Notes: generated by a model not told the origin, from the sequence alone. 64,000 nucleotides of DNA from Streptomyces sp. Tu6071 (GCF_000213055.1 NZ_CM001165.1:6999445-7063444), one strand, 5' to 3'. Positions 52,147 through 61,405 are shown, counted from the first letter of the stretch. Translations and numbers: made by a program.

Positions 52147-52212
52147 GGCCCGCCCCCAAGGGGAGCGCTCACCCGAGTGGCGGCGTCCCCGCGCGCGTAG
52201 TCCCCTGGAGTC

Positions 52213-52374
52213 ATGAGTGACGAAGCGATCGAGCAGTGGACCGTCCGCCTGCGCGAGACCGCGCCCGGCACCGAGGAGGAGACCGCGCGCGGCTTCGTGC
52301 GCGAGCTGTACGACGCGGCACGGCACGACCTGGACGTGGAGGAGGCGCAGGCCGACTACGAGCGCGAGGAGTAA
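52213..52374 (+). CDS. 53-aa acidic hypothetical protein
   Basis: This short gene encodes a highly charged helical protein, MSDEAIEQWTVRLRETAPGT followed by EEETARGFVRELYDAARHDL and an acidic end, with stop TAA 52372-52374. Codon use is typical of the window (G or C in almost all third positions). A CGCCCCGG/CCGGGGCG hairpin follows. I do not recognise the family. Confidence 0.6.
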   Translation: MSDEAIEQWTVRLRETAPGTEEETARGFVRELYDAARHDLDVEEAQADYEREE

Positions 52375-52379
52375 GGGGG

Positions 52380-52407
52380 CGCCCCGGCGGCGGGTGTCAC
52401 CGGGGCG
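52380..52407 (+). terminator. 8-bp stem hairpin after the 53-aa gene
   Basis: CGCCCCGG (52380-52387) pairs with CCGGGGCG (52400-52407). It is six bases after the stop and between convergent genes. Confidence 0.55.
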
Positions 52408-52484
52408 GGTCTCCTGGCGCGCCCGCACGCCCCACGTCCGCACGCCCTCGCGCCCCACGCCCGCACGTCCGCGCGCGTGCCGCC

Positions 52485-53558
52485 TCAGCCGCGGCGCACC
52501 GGCGGCACCGCCTCCGCCGCGGGGACGGGGCCCGGCGGCGTGCCCTCGCCGAAGGGGGAGCCGCCCAGCTCCTCGCGGTGGTGCGGGCTCAGCCACGCCG
52601 ACAACGGCTCGGGCCCGCGTGGCACGATGCCGGTCGGGTTGATGCCCCGGTGCACCCCGTAGTAGTGCCGCTTGATGTGGCCGAAGTCCACCGTGTCCCC
52701 GAAACCCGGCGTCTGGAACAGGTCCCGCGCGTACGCCCACAGGACCGGGTCCTCGGCGAGCTTGTGCTTGTTGCACTTGAAGTGGCCGTGGTAGACCGCG
52801 TCGAAGCGCACGAGCGTCGTGAACGCCCGGATGTCCGCCTCCGTCAGCGAGTCCCCGACGAGGTACCGCTGCCGCTCCAGACGCCGTGACATCCACGCCA
52901 GGCGCCGGAAGACGTCCTCGTACGCCTCTTCGTACACCTCCTGCGTATCGGCGAAACCCGCCCGGTACACGCCGTTGTTGAGGTCGCGGTAGACGCCGTC
53001 CATGACCTCGTCGATCTCGTCGCGCCGCGCCTCGGGGTAGAGATCGGGCGCGCCCGGACGGTGCAGTTCCTTCCACTCGGTCGCGAGATCGAGCGTGAGC
53101 TGCTGGTAGTCGTTGGTCACGAGCCGGCCGCTCGGCACGTCCACGAGCGCGGGCACGCTCACCCCGCCCGGGTAGTCCCGCTCGCGCGCGTCGTACGCCT
53201 CGGCCAGGTAGCGGATGCCGAGCACCGGGTCGCGCCCGTCCGGATCGAGCGTGAACCGCCAGCTCCGGTCGTCCTGGATCGGATCGGCGACCGCGAGCGA
53301 GAGCGCGTCCTCCAGGCCGAGCAGCCGCCGCGAGACCAGCGCCCGGCTCGCCCACGGGCACGCCCTGCTCACCACGAGCCGGTACCTGCCCGCCTCCACC
53401 GGCCAGCCGTCCCGCCCGTCCGCCGTCACCCGGTCCGCGAAATGGCTGCGCGAGCGCTTGAACGGCTTCGTGCCGTACCCGGAGTTCCCGCCGCCCTCTC
53501 CCGGGTTCCCCGCCGAGGAGCTCTCCGCCCCCCGCGCACCGTCCGTCGCGTCCGTCAT
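52485..53558 (-). CDS. glutathionyl-hydroquinone reductase-like (Xi/Omega GST) protein
   Basis: This 357-aa protein of the YqjG/ECM4 GST family has the catalytic cysteine in VSRACPWASRALVSRRLLGL, then the thioredoxin-fold VPALVDVPSGRLVTNDYQQL and the helical C-domain with YLVGDSLTEADIRAFTTLVR and VDFGHIKRHYYGVHRGINPT. Typical members use glutathione; in this mycothiol-making group a mycothiol substrate is likelier. ATG 53558 follows GGGAGCCGGGACG; ATG 53579 is less likely. Confidence 0.87.
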   Translation of the reverse strand: MTDATDGARGAESSSAGNPGEGGGNSGYGTKPFKRSRSHFADRVTADGRDGWPVEAGRYRLVVSRACPWASRALVSRRLLGLEDALSLAVADPIQDDRSWRFTLDPDGRDPVLGIRYLAEAYDARERDYPGGVSVPALVDVPSGRLVTNDYQQLTLDLATEWKELHRPGAPDLYPEARRDEIDEVMDGVYRDLNNGVYRAGFADTQEVYEEAYEDVFRRLAWMSRRLERQRYLVGDSLTEADIRAFTTLVRFDAVYHGHFKCNKHKLAEDPVLWAYARDLFQTPGFGDTVDFGHIKRHYYGVHRGINPTGIVPRGPEPLSAWLSPHHREELGGSPFGEGTPPGPVPAAEAVPPVRRG

Positions 53559-53727
53559 CGTCCCGGCTCCCGTCGTCACCGCCCCCGCCCGGCACGGCGA
53601 AGGACCTCGTCCGTCCCCGCACCCCTACCCGCCCCGGGCCCGCCTGCCTCCTTCCGCGCGCACGAATCACCTGCCGGGACCCGCGCGCCGGGCGGTCCCC
53701 TCACGCCCGCGTGGCCAAGATGAGGCA

Positions 53728-55014
53728 ATGCCCGAAGTGCCCGCACCCGTGACCGCCCTGGCGCGCAAGGCGCCCGCACCCGTGAAGGACCTGGCGCGCA
53801 GGAGCGTCGAGCCCGTCGTCACCCAGACGCTGCGTTCCACGTCGGCCGCCGTCATCTCGTACGTCCTCGCCGTCACCCTCCTGCCGCAACCGGCCCCCCT
53901 CACCGCGCCGCTCACCGCGCTCCTCGTCGTGCAGGTCACCCTCTTCGCGACGATCAGGACCGGCATCCGCCGCGTCAACGCCGTCATCGCCGGGGTGCTC
54001 ATCGCGAGCGGCTTCTCCTCGCTCGTCGGCCTCACCTGGTGGAGCCTCGGGCTGACGATCGTCACCGCGCTCGTGATCGGCCGCATCGTGCGGGTCGGCG
54101 AGTTCGTCCCCGAGGTCGCCATCTCGGCGATGCTCGTCCTCGGCGTCTCGCAGGTCGCCAACACCGCGCTCGACCGCGTCTACGAGACCCTCATCGGCGC
54201 GGGCGTCGGCCTCGCCTTCAACCTCTTCCTCGCCCCGCCCGTGTACGTCCGCACGGCGAACGAGGCCATCACCGCGATGGCCCGCCGCAGCAGCCGCCTC
54301 TACAACGAGGTCGCCCTCCAGGTCGGCGAGGACTACAACGCCGCGCGCGCCGCCGACTGGCTGCACGCCGCGCGCCGTCTCGACAACGACATCGCCGAGG
54401 TCGACGAGGAACTGCGCCAGGCCGAGGAGAGCACCCGCCTCAACCCCCGCGTGCGCGAAGGACTCCTCAACCGCGTCGTCCTGCGCACCGGGCTCGACAC
54501 CCTGGAGATCTGCGCCGTCGTCCAGCGCGTGCAGTTCCGCACCCTCACCGACCTCGCCGCCAAACGCCCCGGCCGCCGCCCCCTCCCCGAGGAGGCCGCC
54601 GACAGCTACGCGCGGCTGCTGCTCCACATGGGCAGCGCCGTCGAGAGCTTCGCCGCGCTCATCACCACCCCCCTGTCGACGGGCGCGGAGGACGCCGAGG
54701 ACGCGCTCACCCGCGCGCTCGACGCGAGCCACGCCGAACGCGACCACCTCGCGACGCTCCTCCTCGACGTCATCCGCGCCGAGGCCGCGCAGTGGCAGCT
54801 CTACGGCGCCCTGCTCGCCGAGGCCGACCGCATCCTCGACGAACTCGACGTCGAGAAGCGCTCGGCCCGTCTCATCGAGGAACTCGACCGCATCACGTCC
54901 CGCCAGCGCGAGCGCTACCCCCGGCTCGCCGCCCTGCGCGCGCGCCTCACCAGCGGCGGTCCGCGCCCGCCCGGACGCGGCAGACGCGGCGGCGGGGAGT
55001 CGGGCGACGGCTGA
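53728..55014 (+). CDS. FUSC/aromatic-acid-exporter-like membrane protein (paralogue 2)
   Basis: This 428-aa protein matches the gene at 36604-37956 in layout and wording: APLTAPLTALLVVQVTLFAT, RRVNAVIAGVLIASGFSSLV, VGEFVPEVAISAMLVLGVSQ and LNPRVREGLLNRVVLRTGLD. It has about five TM segments and a long helical cytoplasmic half. ATG 53728 has GAGG two bases upstream and a -10-like CAAGAT six bases away. It is divergent from the GST-like gene. Confidence 0.8.
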   Translation: MPEVPAPVTALARKAPAPVKDLARRSVEPVVTQTLRSTSAAVISYVLAVTLLPQPAPLTAPLTALLVVQVTLFATIRTGIRRVNAVIAGVLIASGFSSLVGLTWWSLGLTIVTALVIGRIVRVGEFVPEVAISAMLVLGVSQVANTALDRVYETLIGAGVGLAFNLFLAPPVYVRTANEAITAMARRSSRLYNEVALQVGEDYNAARAADWLHAARRLDNDIAEVDEELRQAEESTRLNPRVREGLLNRVVLRTGLDTLEICAVVQRVQFRTLTDLAAKRPGRRPLPEEAADSYARLLLHMGSAVESFAALITTPLSTGAEDAEDALTRALDASHAERDHLATLLLDVIRAEAAQWQLYGALLAEADRILDELDVEKRSARLIEELDRITSRQRERYPRLAALRARLTSGGPRPPGRGRRGGGESGDG

Positions 55015-55062
55015 GCCCCCGCGAGGCGCCGGACGCTTCCCGCCGCCGGGCCCGAAAGACCG

Positions 55063-55788
55063 TCAGCCGTTCAGGTCCCGGTCGAACTTCTCCTTGCACA
55101 TCCGCTGTTCGTCGGGCGACTGCGCGTGCTGGAGGCACTCCGAGTAGTTGCGGAAGGAGTCGTACGAGTCCTGGAAGTCGTCCGACGTGGTCACGGCGAT
55201 GATCACCCCGAGCGTGATGGCACCGCCGACGATTCCCACCGCGCCGACGATGATCCCCGCGAGCCCGAGCCCCCGGTTCGGCGCCCCGGTCCTGCGCGAG
55301 CGGCGCAGCGCGAGAATCCCGAAGACGACGCCGAGCACCCCGAGGATGATCCCGCCCACGACGGTCCAGCAGAAGACCACGGCCGCGATCCCGCACACCA
55401 GCGCGGCCACGGCCATGCCGCCGCCCGGCGGCTTCCCGCCCTGCCACTGCCCGCCGTACTGCCCTCCCCACGCGTCGTGCCCGGGTATGTGACCCGGCGT
55501 CTGGCCGTAGGGGCCGGGCCCTTGGGCATAGGAACCGGGCCCCTGGGCGTAGGAGCCCGGGTGCTGGGCGTAGGGGCCGGGCGCCTGCCCGTGGGGGCCG
55601 GGGGCCTGCGCGTACGGTCCCGGGGCCTGGGCGTACGGACCCGGTGCGCCCTCGGGGCGCGGCGGTTCGTCCCGTACCGCGAAAGGATCGCGCTCCCCGG
55701 GCGGCTGCTCGGGCGCGGCCGGCTTGGAGAGGTCGGGTCGCTCCCCGGCGCCGCCGGGGCGCTCGCTGTCCTCGGGGGAGTGGGACAT
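55063..55788 (-). CDS. DUF4190-like membrane protein with 7-residue repeats
   Basis: This 241-aa protein begins with a disordered Pro-rich region containing seven repeats of a 7-residue unit like APGPYAQ (about residues 48-98; 55495-55647). Two TM segments follow (MAVAALVCGIAAVVFCWTVV, LGLAGIIVGAVGIVGGAITL) in a DUF4190 arrangement. A C-terminal extracytoplasmic tail has two Cys in SECLQHAQSPDEQRMCKEKF. ATG 55788 has AGGA upstream. The Cys pair may form a disulfide. Confidence 0.78.
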   Translation of the reverse strand: MSHSPEDSERPGGAGERPDLSKPAAPEQPPGERDPFAVRDEPPRPEGAPGPYAQAPGPYAQAPGPHGQAPGPYAQHPGSYAQGPGSYAQGPGPYGQTPGHIPGHDAWGGQYGGQWQGGKPPGGGMAVAALVCGIAAVVFCWTVVGGIILGVLGVVFGILALRRSRRTGAPNRGLGLAGIIVGAVGIVGGAITLGVIIAVTTSDDFQDSYDSFRNYSECLQHAQSPDEQRMCKEKFDRDLNG

Positions 55789-56017
55789 GTGCGGTCCTGC
55801 TTTCTCGCGAATCCGGCGTGCCCGGAGGGATAAGGGTCGTCCCGTCCGGAGCGGTGGGGCCGCGGCGGGCCCCTCATTGTCCCCGTACTCGTGGTGCGCG
55901 CGTTCAACGATTGCGTCACGAAGCGGCGGGCCGTCCCGCCCCCGCCGCCACGCGTCCGCACCCCGGCACGCGCGTGCTTGACTCTCCCCCCGTGTCAGAC
56001 CGTGGAGTGAGGACGTC

Positions 56018-56839
56018 ATGTTCACCATCGGAGACTTCGCCAGGCACGGGCAGGTGTCGGTCCGCATGCTGCGGCACTACGACGCCCTGGGGCTGCTGCG
56101 CCCCGCCCGTACCGACCCGTACACGGGCTACCGCTTCTACACGGCCGACCAGCTCAGCCGCCTCAACCGTGTCATCGCGCTCAAGGAACTCGGCTTCAGC
56201 CTCCAGGAGGTGGGGCACCTCCTCGCCGAGGACGTCGCCCCGGCCGAGCTGCGCGGGATGCTGCGCCTGCGTCAGGCGCAGCTCGCACAGGAGGCGGCGG
56301 CGGCCCGCGCGCGGCTCGCCCGGGTCGGGGCGCGGCTCCACGTCATCGAGAGCGAGGGACACATGTCCACCCAGGACATCGTCGTCAAGACCCTGCCCGC
56401 CGTCCGCGCCGCCGGACTGACCGCCGTCGCGGCCTCCTTCGACCCCGCCGCGATCACCCCCGTCGTCGGCCCCCTCTTCGACGAGGTGTGCCGCCTCCTC
56501 GACGCCGCCGGAATCCGCCCGCAGGGCCCCGGCATCGCCCACTACGTCCAGCAGGGGGACGAGGAGGGCCCCGTCGAGGTGCACGCCCTCTTCCCGGTCG
56601 GCGCCGACGTCCCGGCCGCGAGCGGACTGCGCGCCGTCACGCTGCCCGCCGTCACCCGCGCGGCCACCCTCGTCCACCACGGCTCCATGGACACCGTCCT
56701 CGCCTCCGAACAGCTCGTGGGGCGCTGGCTGGAGACCGAGAACGCCCGGCCCGCCGGGCTCACCCGCGAGGTCTACCTGGAGTGCGCGGGCGAGCCCGCG
56801 ACGTGGGTGACCGAGCTCCAGCTCCCGCTCGCGGAGTAG
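56018..56839 (+). CDS. MerR-family regulator with GyrI-like effector domain
   Basis: This 273-aa protein has an N-terminal MerR HTH (MFTIGDFARHGQVSVRMLRH, YDALGLLRPARTDPYTGYRF), a coiled dimer helix (LRLRQAQLAQEAAAARARLA) and a C-terminal GyrI-like ligand-binding domain (VHALFPVGADVPAASGLRAV, TREVYLECAGEPATWVTELQ). This BmrR-type layout suggests drug-responsive activation. ATG 56018 follows gtggagtgagg. No transporter gene is directly next to it. Confidence 0.88.
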   Translation: MFTIGDFARHGQVSVRMLRHYDALGLLRPARTDPYTGYRFYTADQLSRLNRVIALKELGFSLQEVGHLLAEDVAPAELRGMLRLRQAQLAQEAAAARARLARVGARLHVIESEGHMSTQDIVVKTLPAVRAAGLTAVAASFDPAAITPVVGPLFDEVCRLLDAAGIRPQGPGIAHYVQQGDEEGPVEVHALFPVGADVPAASGLRAVTLPAVTRAATLVHHGSMDTVLASEQLVGRWLETENARPAGLTREVYLECAGEPATWVTELQLPLAE

Positions 56840-56899
56840 ACGGGGAGCGGGCTCGTACGGGCCGTGTGAGGCCGCGGGTGCGGGCGCCGGGCCGCGTAC

Positions 56900-56923
56900 G
56901 CGCGGGGCTTCGCGCCCCCGCGC
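56900..56923. terminator. 8-bp stem hairpin between convergent genes
   Basis: GCGCGGGG (56900-56907) pairs with CCCCGCGC (56916-56923), with further partial pairing outside. It lies between the MerR gene and the winged-helix gene on the other strand. Confidence 0.5.
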
Positions 56924-56981
56924 ACGCGGCGCCGCCGCCCGCCCCCGCGCCCGCGCGGTCCGGGCCCCGGCCGGTGCCGGC

Positions 56982-57488
56982 TCAGGCGGGCGCGGGGGCC
57001 TGCTCCGTCGCGTACCAGCGGTCGCCGCGCCGCTCCGCGACGCCGCGCTCCGCGAGTCCGCTCAGGTGCTTGCCGACCGTGTTCGGCTGGAAGCCCGCGC
57101 GCTCGGCCAGCTCGTCAAGCGCGAGCCCCGCCGGGCCGCCCTCCCTGAGCTGGGCGAAGGTGCGGGCCGCGCTGCGGCCGAGGCCCCCGGCGGCGGCGGG
57201 GGCGAAGAGATCCCCGGCCTCCACCACCGGCGCGGTGGGCCGGGCGGGGGCGGGGACCTCGGGTGCGGCGGGGGCGTCCTGCGGGGCCGGGGCCGGGGCC
57301 GGGGGAGCGGACGCGGCCGGGGTGATGGTGCGGGCCGTCGTGGGGGCGTCCGGCGTACCGGCCGGACGTGGGCGCTCGGGGCCTCCGGCCGCTGCCACGA
57401 GCCGGGCGGCACCCGTGCGGGTGACCGGACGAGGCGTCCGGTTCACCTGGCGGTGCTTGCGGCCCTTCTGCTGGCGACGCTTGGCCAT
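56982..57488 (-). CDS. basic winged-helix-like protein
   Basis: This 168-aa protein has a very basic N-terminus (MAKRRQQKGRKHRQVNRTPR), a disordered Pro/Ala linker and a C-terminal winged helix: TFAQLREGGPAGLALDELAE, RAGFQPNTVGKHLSGLAERG, VAERRGDRWY. ATG 57488 has GGAG six bases upstream. The helix resembles MarR/ArsR types and is probably DNA-binding. I do not know the family. Confidence 0.68.
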   Translation of the reverse strand: MAKRRQQKGRKHRQVNRTPRPVTRTGAARLVAAAGGPERPRPAGTPDAPTTARTITPAASAPPAPAPAPQDAPAAPEVPAPARPTAPVVEAGDLFAPAAAGGLGRSAARTFAQLREGGPAGLALDELAERAGFQPNTVGKHLSGLAERGVAERRGDRWYATEQAPAPA

Positions 57489-57699
57489 TGTGCGCTCCGT
57501 TCTGTAGCGGTCATGGGTCAACGTCGTGAACGTGCGTCCGTCGATCAGGGTTACGGCTCACCGCGCGTGGGGGTGAACCCCCGGCATGTCCCCGGATGCG
57601 GCGGACCCCGCCCCGGCCCAAGATGAACGAGCCCGCCCGCGCGCGGAGGGCACGCGTGCGGGCACCCCGGCCCCAGGCACCACAGGAAGGCGGCCCCAG

Positions 57700-58503
57700 G
57701 TGACGGCGGACAGTCCCGGGCAGCAGCAGCGCCACGAGGAGCGCGCACTCGGCTCCCGGGGCGCGGTGAACCTCATGACCCACGACCTCGGCGAGTCGCA
57801 GCGCTTCTACGGCGCCGTGATGGGCTGGACCTTCCGGGGCAACGCGCTCGGGGACGAGTTCTGCGTGGCGGAGGACACCGAGGGCGGGACGGTCGCGGTG
57901 CTCGGCGCGGTCGCCTCCACGTACCAGGTCGCCGTCGCCTGGATTCCCTTCTTCGCCGTCGCCGCCATCGACGACACCGTCGCCCGCGTCCGCGAGCGCA
58001 GCGGCACCGTCGCGATCGGCCCGCTGCGTTTGCCGCGGGGCCGCGGCGCCCTCGCAGCCGACCGCGACGGCGCCGTCTTCGGCGTCTGGCAGGACGACGG
58101 CACACCGGGCCGCATCGGCAGGCGCAGCCGGCTCGCCTGGGTCGAGTTGCGCACCCGCGACTCCTTCGAGGCGGCGATCTTCTACGGCGAGGTGCTCGGC
58201 TGGGGCGCGGAGATCCCGGGGGCACCCGAGGTGCGGTACGAGCAGGAGGCGGTCGTGGTGCGGGACGGGGACAACCAGCTCGCCCGCATCAGTTCCGGCG
58301 CCGTCGAGGCCGCGCCCGATCCGCTCGTACGCCCCATGTGGCGGGTGCACTTCCCGGTGGCGGACCTGGACGCGGCCGTCGCCGAGGCGACGCGGCACTC
58401 CGGTTCGCTCGTCGAGCGGCAGGACGGACCCGAGTTCCGCCGGGCCGTGCTGCGCGATCCCGCGGGGGCGATCTTCACGCTCGCGGAACGAACCGGCGGC
58501 TGA
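57700..58503 (+). CDS. two-domain VOC (glyoxalase/bleomycin-resistance-like) protein
   Basis: This 267-aa protein contains two VOC modules, each with a start such as AVNLMTHDLGESQRFYGAVM or AWVELRTRDSFEAAIFYGEV and an end such as GAVFGVWQDDG or AIFTLAERTGG. Proteins of this type in Streptomyces are of unknown function, often called hydroxylase-like. GTG 57700 has AGGAAGG nine bases upstream. The XRE-PNPOx gene follows 68 bp later, so a shared transcript is possible. Confidence 0.82.
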   Translation: MTADSPGQQQRHEERALGSRGAVNLMTHDLGESQRFYGAVMGWTFRGNALGDEFCVAEDTEGGTVAVLGAVASTYQVAVAWIPFFAVAAIDDTVARVRERSGTVAIGPLRLPRGRGALAADRDGAVFGVWQDDGTPGRIGRRSRLAWVELRTRDSFEAAIFYGEVLGWGAEIPGAPEVRYEQEAVVVRDGDNQLARISSGAVEAAPDPLVRPMWRVHFPVADLDAAVAEATRHSGSLVERQDGPEFRRAVLRDPAGAIFTLAERTGG

Positions 58504-58571
58504 TCCCTCCGCCGACCACCGCCTCGGGGGCACGCCCACGGGTCCCGCCCCGGCCCAGGAAGGCACGAGCC

Positions 58572-59246
58572 ATGACTCCGGTATCGCAGTTCACCGCCCC
58601 CGGGGGCGGTCAGGGCAGCGACGTGGGCCGGCGCATCGCGCACAGCAGGACGCGGGCCGGGCTGAGCCGCTCCGAACTCGCGCAGGCGGTCGGCGCCGAT
58701 CCCTCGTATCTGCGCTACATCGAGGAGGAGAACGCGGCGCCCGGTACGGCGGTGCTGCTGCGGATCGCCAACGCCCTCGGCGTGAGCCTCGCGGAACTGC
58801 GCGGGACGGCCGCCGGGTACCCGGACGGCCGCGGGCGGGCCGCCGCCCACCCGGTCCTGGAGGAGATGGGCGAGGAGGAGTGCCGTCGCAGGATCGGCGC
58901 GCACGGCGTGGGCCGCGTCGGGTTCACGACGGAGACGACCGGCCCGGTCATCCTGCCGCTCAACTACACGCTGATCGACGGTGAGCTGACGCTGCGCTCG
59001 ACGCCGCGCGGCCCGCTGGCGCACGTGGCGGGCGGCACGGTCGCCTTCGAGGTGGACCGCGTCGACGAGGCCCTCGGCGCCGGATGGTCGGTCCTCGCCA
59101 CCGGCACCCTGCGCCGCGTGACGGACCCCGCCCGCACCGAGGCCCTGGAACGCGCCGCCTGGTCGGCCCCCTGGGCGGGTGGCGACCGCACGACGTGGTT
59201 CACGCTGCGGCCGGAGCGGCTGACGGGGCGGATCATCCGCACGTGA
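58572..59246 (+). CDS. XRE helix-turn-helix-PNPOx fusion protein
   Basis: This 224-aa protein joins an XRE HTH (VGRRIAHSRTRAGLSRSELA, QAVGADPSYLRYIEEENAAP) to a pyridoxamine-5-phosphate-oxidase-like split barrel (GRVGFTTETTGPVILPLNYT, TPRGPLAHVAGGTVAFEVDR). The barrel may bind a flavin such as F420 or FMN and so regulate DNA binding by redox state; this is inferred. ATG 58572 has AGGAAGG upstream. It follows the VOC gene closely. Confidence 0.85.
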   Translation: MTPVSQFTAPGGGQGSDVGRRIAHSRTRAGLSRSELAQAVGADPSYLRYIEEENAAPGTAVLLRIANALGVSLAELRGTAAGYPDGRGRAAAHPVLEEMGEEECRRRIGAHGVGRVGFTTETTGPVILPLNYTLIDGELTLRSTPRGPLAHVAGGTVAFEVDRVDEALGAGWSVLATGTLRRVTDPARTEALERAAWSAPWAGGDRTTWFTLRPERLTGRIIRT

Positions 59247-59273
59247 GGCGGGTCCGGGGCCCCGGCCCGGGGC

Positions 59274-61271
59274 TCACATGCCGCGCACCAGCAGGAGTGC
59301 CGAGTCGTCCAGGTGCCCCGTGCTCCCCGCCGTCGACATCAGGTACTGCGCGAGCACGTCCAGGGGTTCGTGGGCCTTGAGCGCCAGGAGGTCGCCGACG
59401 CGGCGCAGGCCCTCGTCGGCGGTGAACCGAGGGCCCTCCACCACCCCGTCCGTGAGCAGTGCCAGGATGCCTCCGCGCGCGAAGTCGTAGGCGTGCTCCG
59501 GGTACCGGGCCCCCTCCAGGACGCCGAGCGGCGGGCCGGTCTCGTCCTCGCACACGGTCGCCGTGCCTCCCGCGTCGAGGCGCACCATCGGCGGGTGCCC
59601 CGCGCGCGCCGTGCACAGCCGGCCGTCCGCCATGAGGCGCACGTACAGGCACGTCGTGAAGGCCCGTACCCCCATCTGGAGCAGCAGCTCGTTGGTGCGT
59701 TCCAGGACCATGCCGGGCTGCGGGTCCTGCCAGGCGTAGGCGCGCAGCGCGGTGCGCACCTGGCCCATGAGCCCGGCCGCGTGCAGGTCGTGGCCCTGCA
59801 CGTCGCCGATGACGAAGGCCGCCCCGCCGTCCTGGAGCGGCACCACGTCGTACCAGTCGCCGCCGACGTCGAGCCCGGTCTGCGCCGGGTGGTACAGCGC
59901 CGTCAGCTCCACCCCCGGCACGGGCGGCAGCACCTCGGGGAGCATGTTGCGCTGCACGATGCGGGCGAGTTCGACGCGTGCCTCCTGGAGCCTGATCCGC
60001 TCCAGGGCCTGCCCGGCGAGCGTGCCGAGGGTCCGCATCAGGGTGCGGTCGCCCTCGGTGAGCATGCCGGGCTCGTGGAAGGTGATGACCCACGCGCCGA
60101 GCTGCCGGCCCGCCGCGCGCAGCGGCACCATCGCGAAGGACTCCGCGTCCGTCGCGTCGAGGAGGCTGTGGGCCATCGGCCACCGCTCGCGGTACTCCTC
60201 ACGGCTCGCGATGAAGAGGGCCTCTCCCGTGCGGATCGCCTCGGGGAGAGGCTTGGGGGCGCTCAGCGGCAGCCCCTCCAGCTCCTTCGCGAGGGCCTGG
60301 TCGATCTCGTCGCCGAAGACGACCCGCAGGTGCCCGCGCTCCCCGTACGCGAAGAGTGTGCCGACCCCGCCGAACGCCGGGGCGAGCCGGTGCAGCACCG
60401 CTTCGGTCAGCTCGTCCTCCGTGGCGGCCGAGATGAACGCCGAGGCCAGCTCCCCGACGAGGCGCCCGCGCTTGCGCTCGTTGACGTACGCCGCCTGGAG
60501 CGCGTCGAGGCGCTCCACGAGCGTCGTGGTGTCCTCCGTGGTGCCGACGATGCGGCGCGCCCCGGTGAAGCCGAAGCGCGCCGCGCGGGCCCGCGTGTGC
60601 AGCTTGCGGTAACCGGTGCCCTCGCCGCTCCTGCGGAGCCGGAAGAGCAGCTCGCCGCTGTCGGTGCGCCCGGAGACGAGCGAGTCGAAGAAGGCGGCGA
60701 CGGAGTCGAGGTCGTGGGGATGGACGCGCGCCAGGAACTCCTCGGGGCTCACGTCCCGGTCAGGGCCCATGAGCGAGAACGGCGGTTCGCCCTCCAGCCA
60801 GCGGAAACGCTCCGCGTCGTGGTCGTACAGCCACAAGGACTCGCCGGTCAGGACGACGCCCAGGCGCAGTGCCTCCCAGCGCCGTTGCGGGAACTTCTCC
60901 TCGATCCGCACGAGGAGTACGCCGTCGTCCCCGCGCGGGCGGCGGGCGCTGGCGGTGCAGATGACGGCGCCGCTGGGGACGGTGAACTCCACCGGCTGGA
61001 GGGCCTTGCCCGCCGTGCCGTCGCGCGCGAAGGAGGCCGCCTCCAGGAGCAGGGCGATCACGCTGTTCAGGCTGCCCTCGGCCACGAGGGCCGTGAGCGG
61101 TGCGCCGACCAGTTCGTCGGGCGCGCGCTCCAGGAGGCGCGCGGCACGGCGCGAGACCTCCAGGACACGGCTCTCGGCCGGGCGGGCGCTCGCGTCCACG
61201 AGCAGCCAGGCCGTGCCTTCGCCGGCTGCCGCACTGCCGGGGTCCTGCGCGGGCGCGGGGGACGTTGTCAT
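59274..61271 (-). CDS. PAS/GAF-SpoIIE (PP2C) phosphatase
   Basis: This 665-aa soluble phosphatase has N-terminal PAS-like domains (about residues 20-270, with SPEEFLARVHPHDLDSVAAF), a GAF domain (about 280-430) and a C-terminal SpoIIE PP2C domain with DVGGDWYDVVPL, FVIGDVQGHDLHAA, LLTDGVVEG and HLDDSALLLV. All metal ligands are present. It likely acts on an anti-sigma antagonist in response to a bound signal. ATG 61271 has ggtgag upstream. Confidence 0.87.
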   Translation of the reverse strand: MTTSPAPAQDPGSAAAGEGTAWLLVDASARPAESRVLEVSRRAARLLERAPDELVGAPLTALVAEGSLNSVIALLLEAASFARDGTAGKALQPVEFTVPSGAVICTASARRPRGDDGVLLVRIEEKFPQRRWEALRLGVVLTGESLWLYDHDAERFRWLEGEPPFSLMGPDRDVSPEEFLARVHPHDLDSVAAFFDSLVSGRTDSGELLFRLRRSGEGTGYRKLHTRARAARFGFTGARRIVGTTEDTTTLVERLDALQAAYVNERKRGRLVGELASAFISAATEDELTEAVLHRLAPAFGGVGTLFAYGERGHLRVVFGDEIDQALAKELEGLPLSAPKPLPEAIRTGEALFIASREEYRERWPMAHSLLDATDAESFAMVPLRAAGRQLGAWVITFHEPGMLTEGDRTLMRTLGTLAGQALERIRLQEARVELARIVQRNMLPEVLPPVPGVELTALYHPAQTGLDVGGDWYDVVPLQDGGAAFVIGDVQGHDLHAAGLMGQVRTALRAYAWQDPQPGMVLERTNELLLQMGVRAFTTCLYVRLMADGRLCTARAGHPPMVRLDAGGTATVCEDETGPPLGVLEGARYPEHAYDFARGGILALLTDGVVEGPRFTADEGLRRVGDLLALKAHEPLDVLAQYLMSTAGSTGHLDDSALLLVRGM

Positions 61272-61405
61272 GGCTCACCGGTACGGGGAGGGCGGGCGGA
61301 GCCGGTACGGGGCTCCCGCGGGCCCGCGGTCGGGCCCACGTCTCCAGGGTCGGGGCCCGCCCGGCGGGCCGCCACCCGTCCGGAGCCCTTGGGGGTACGG
61401 CTCTC

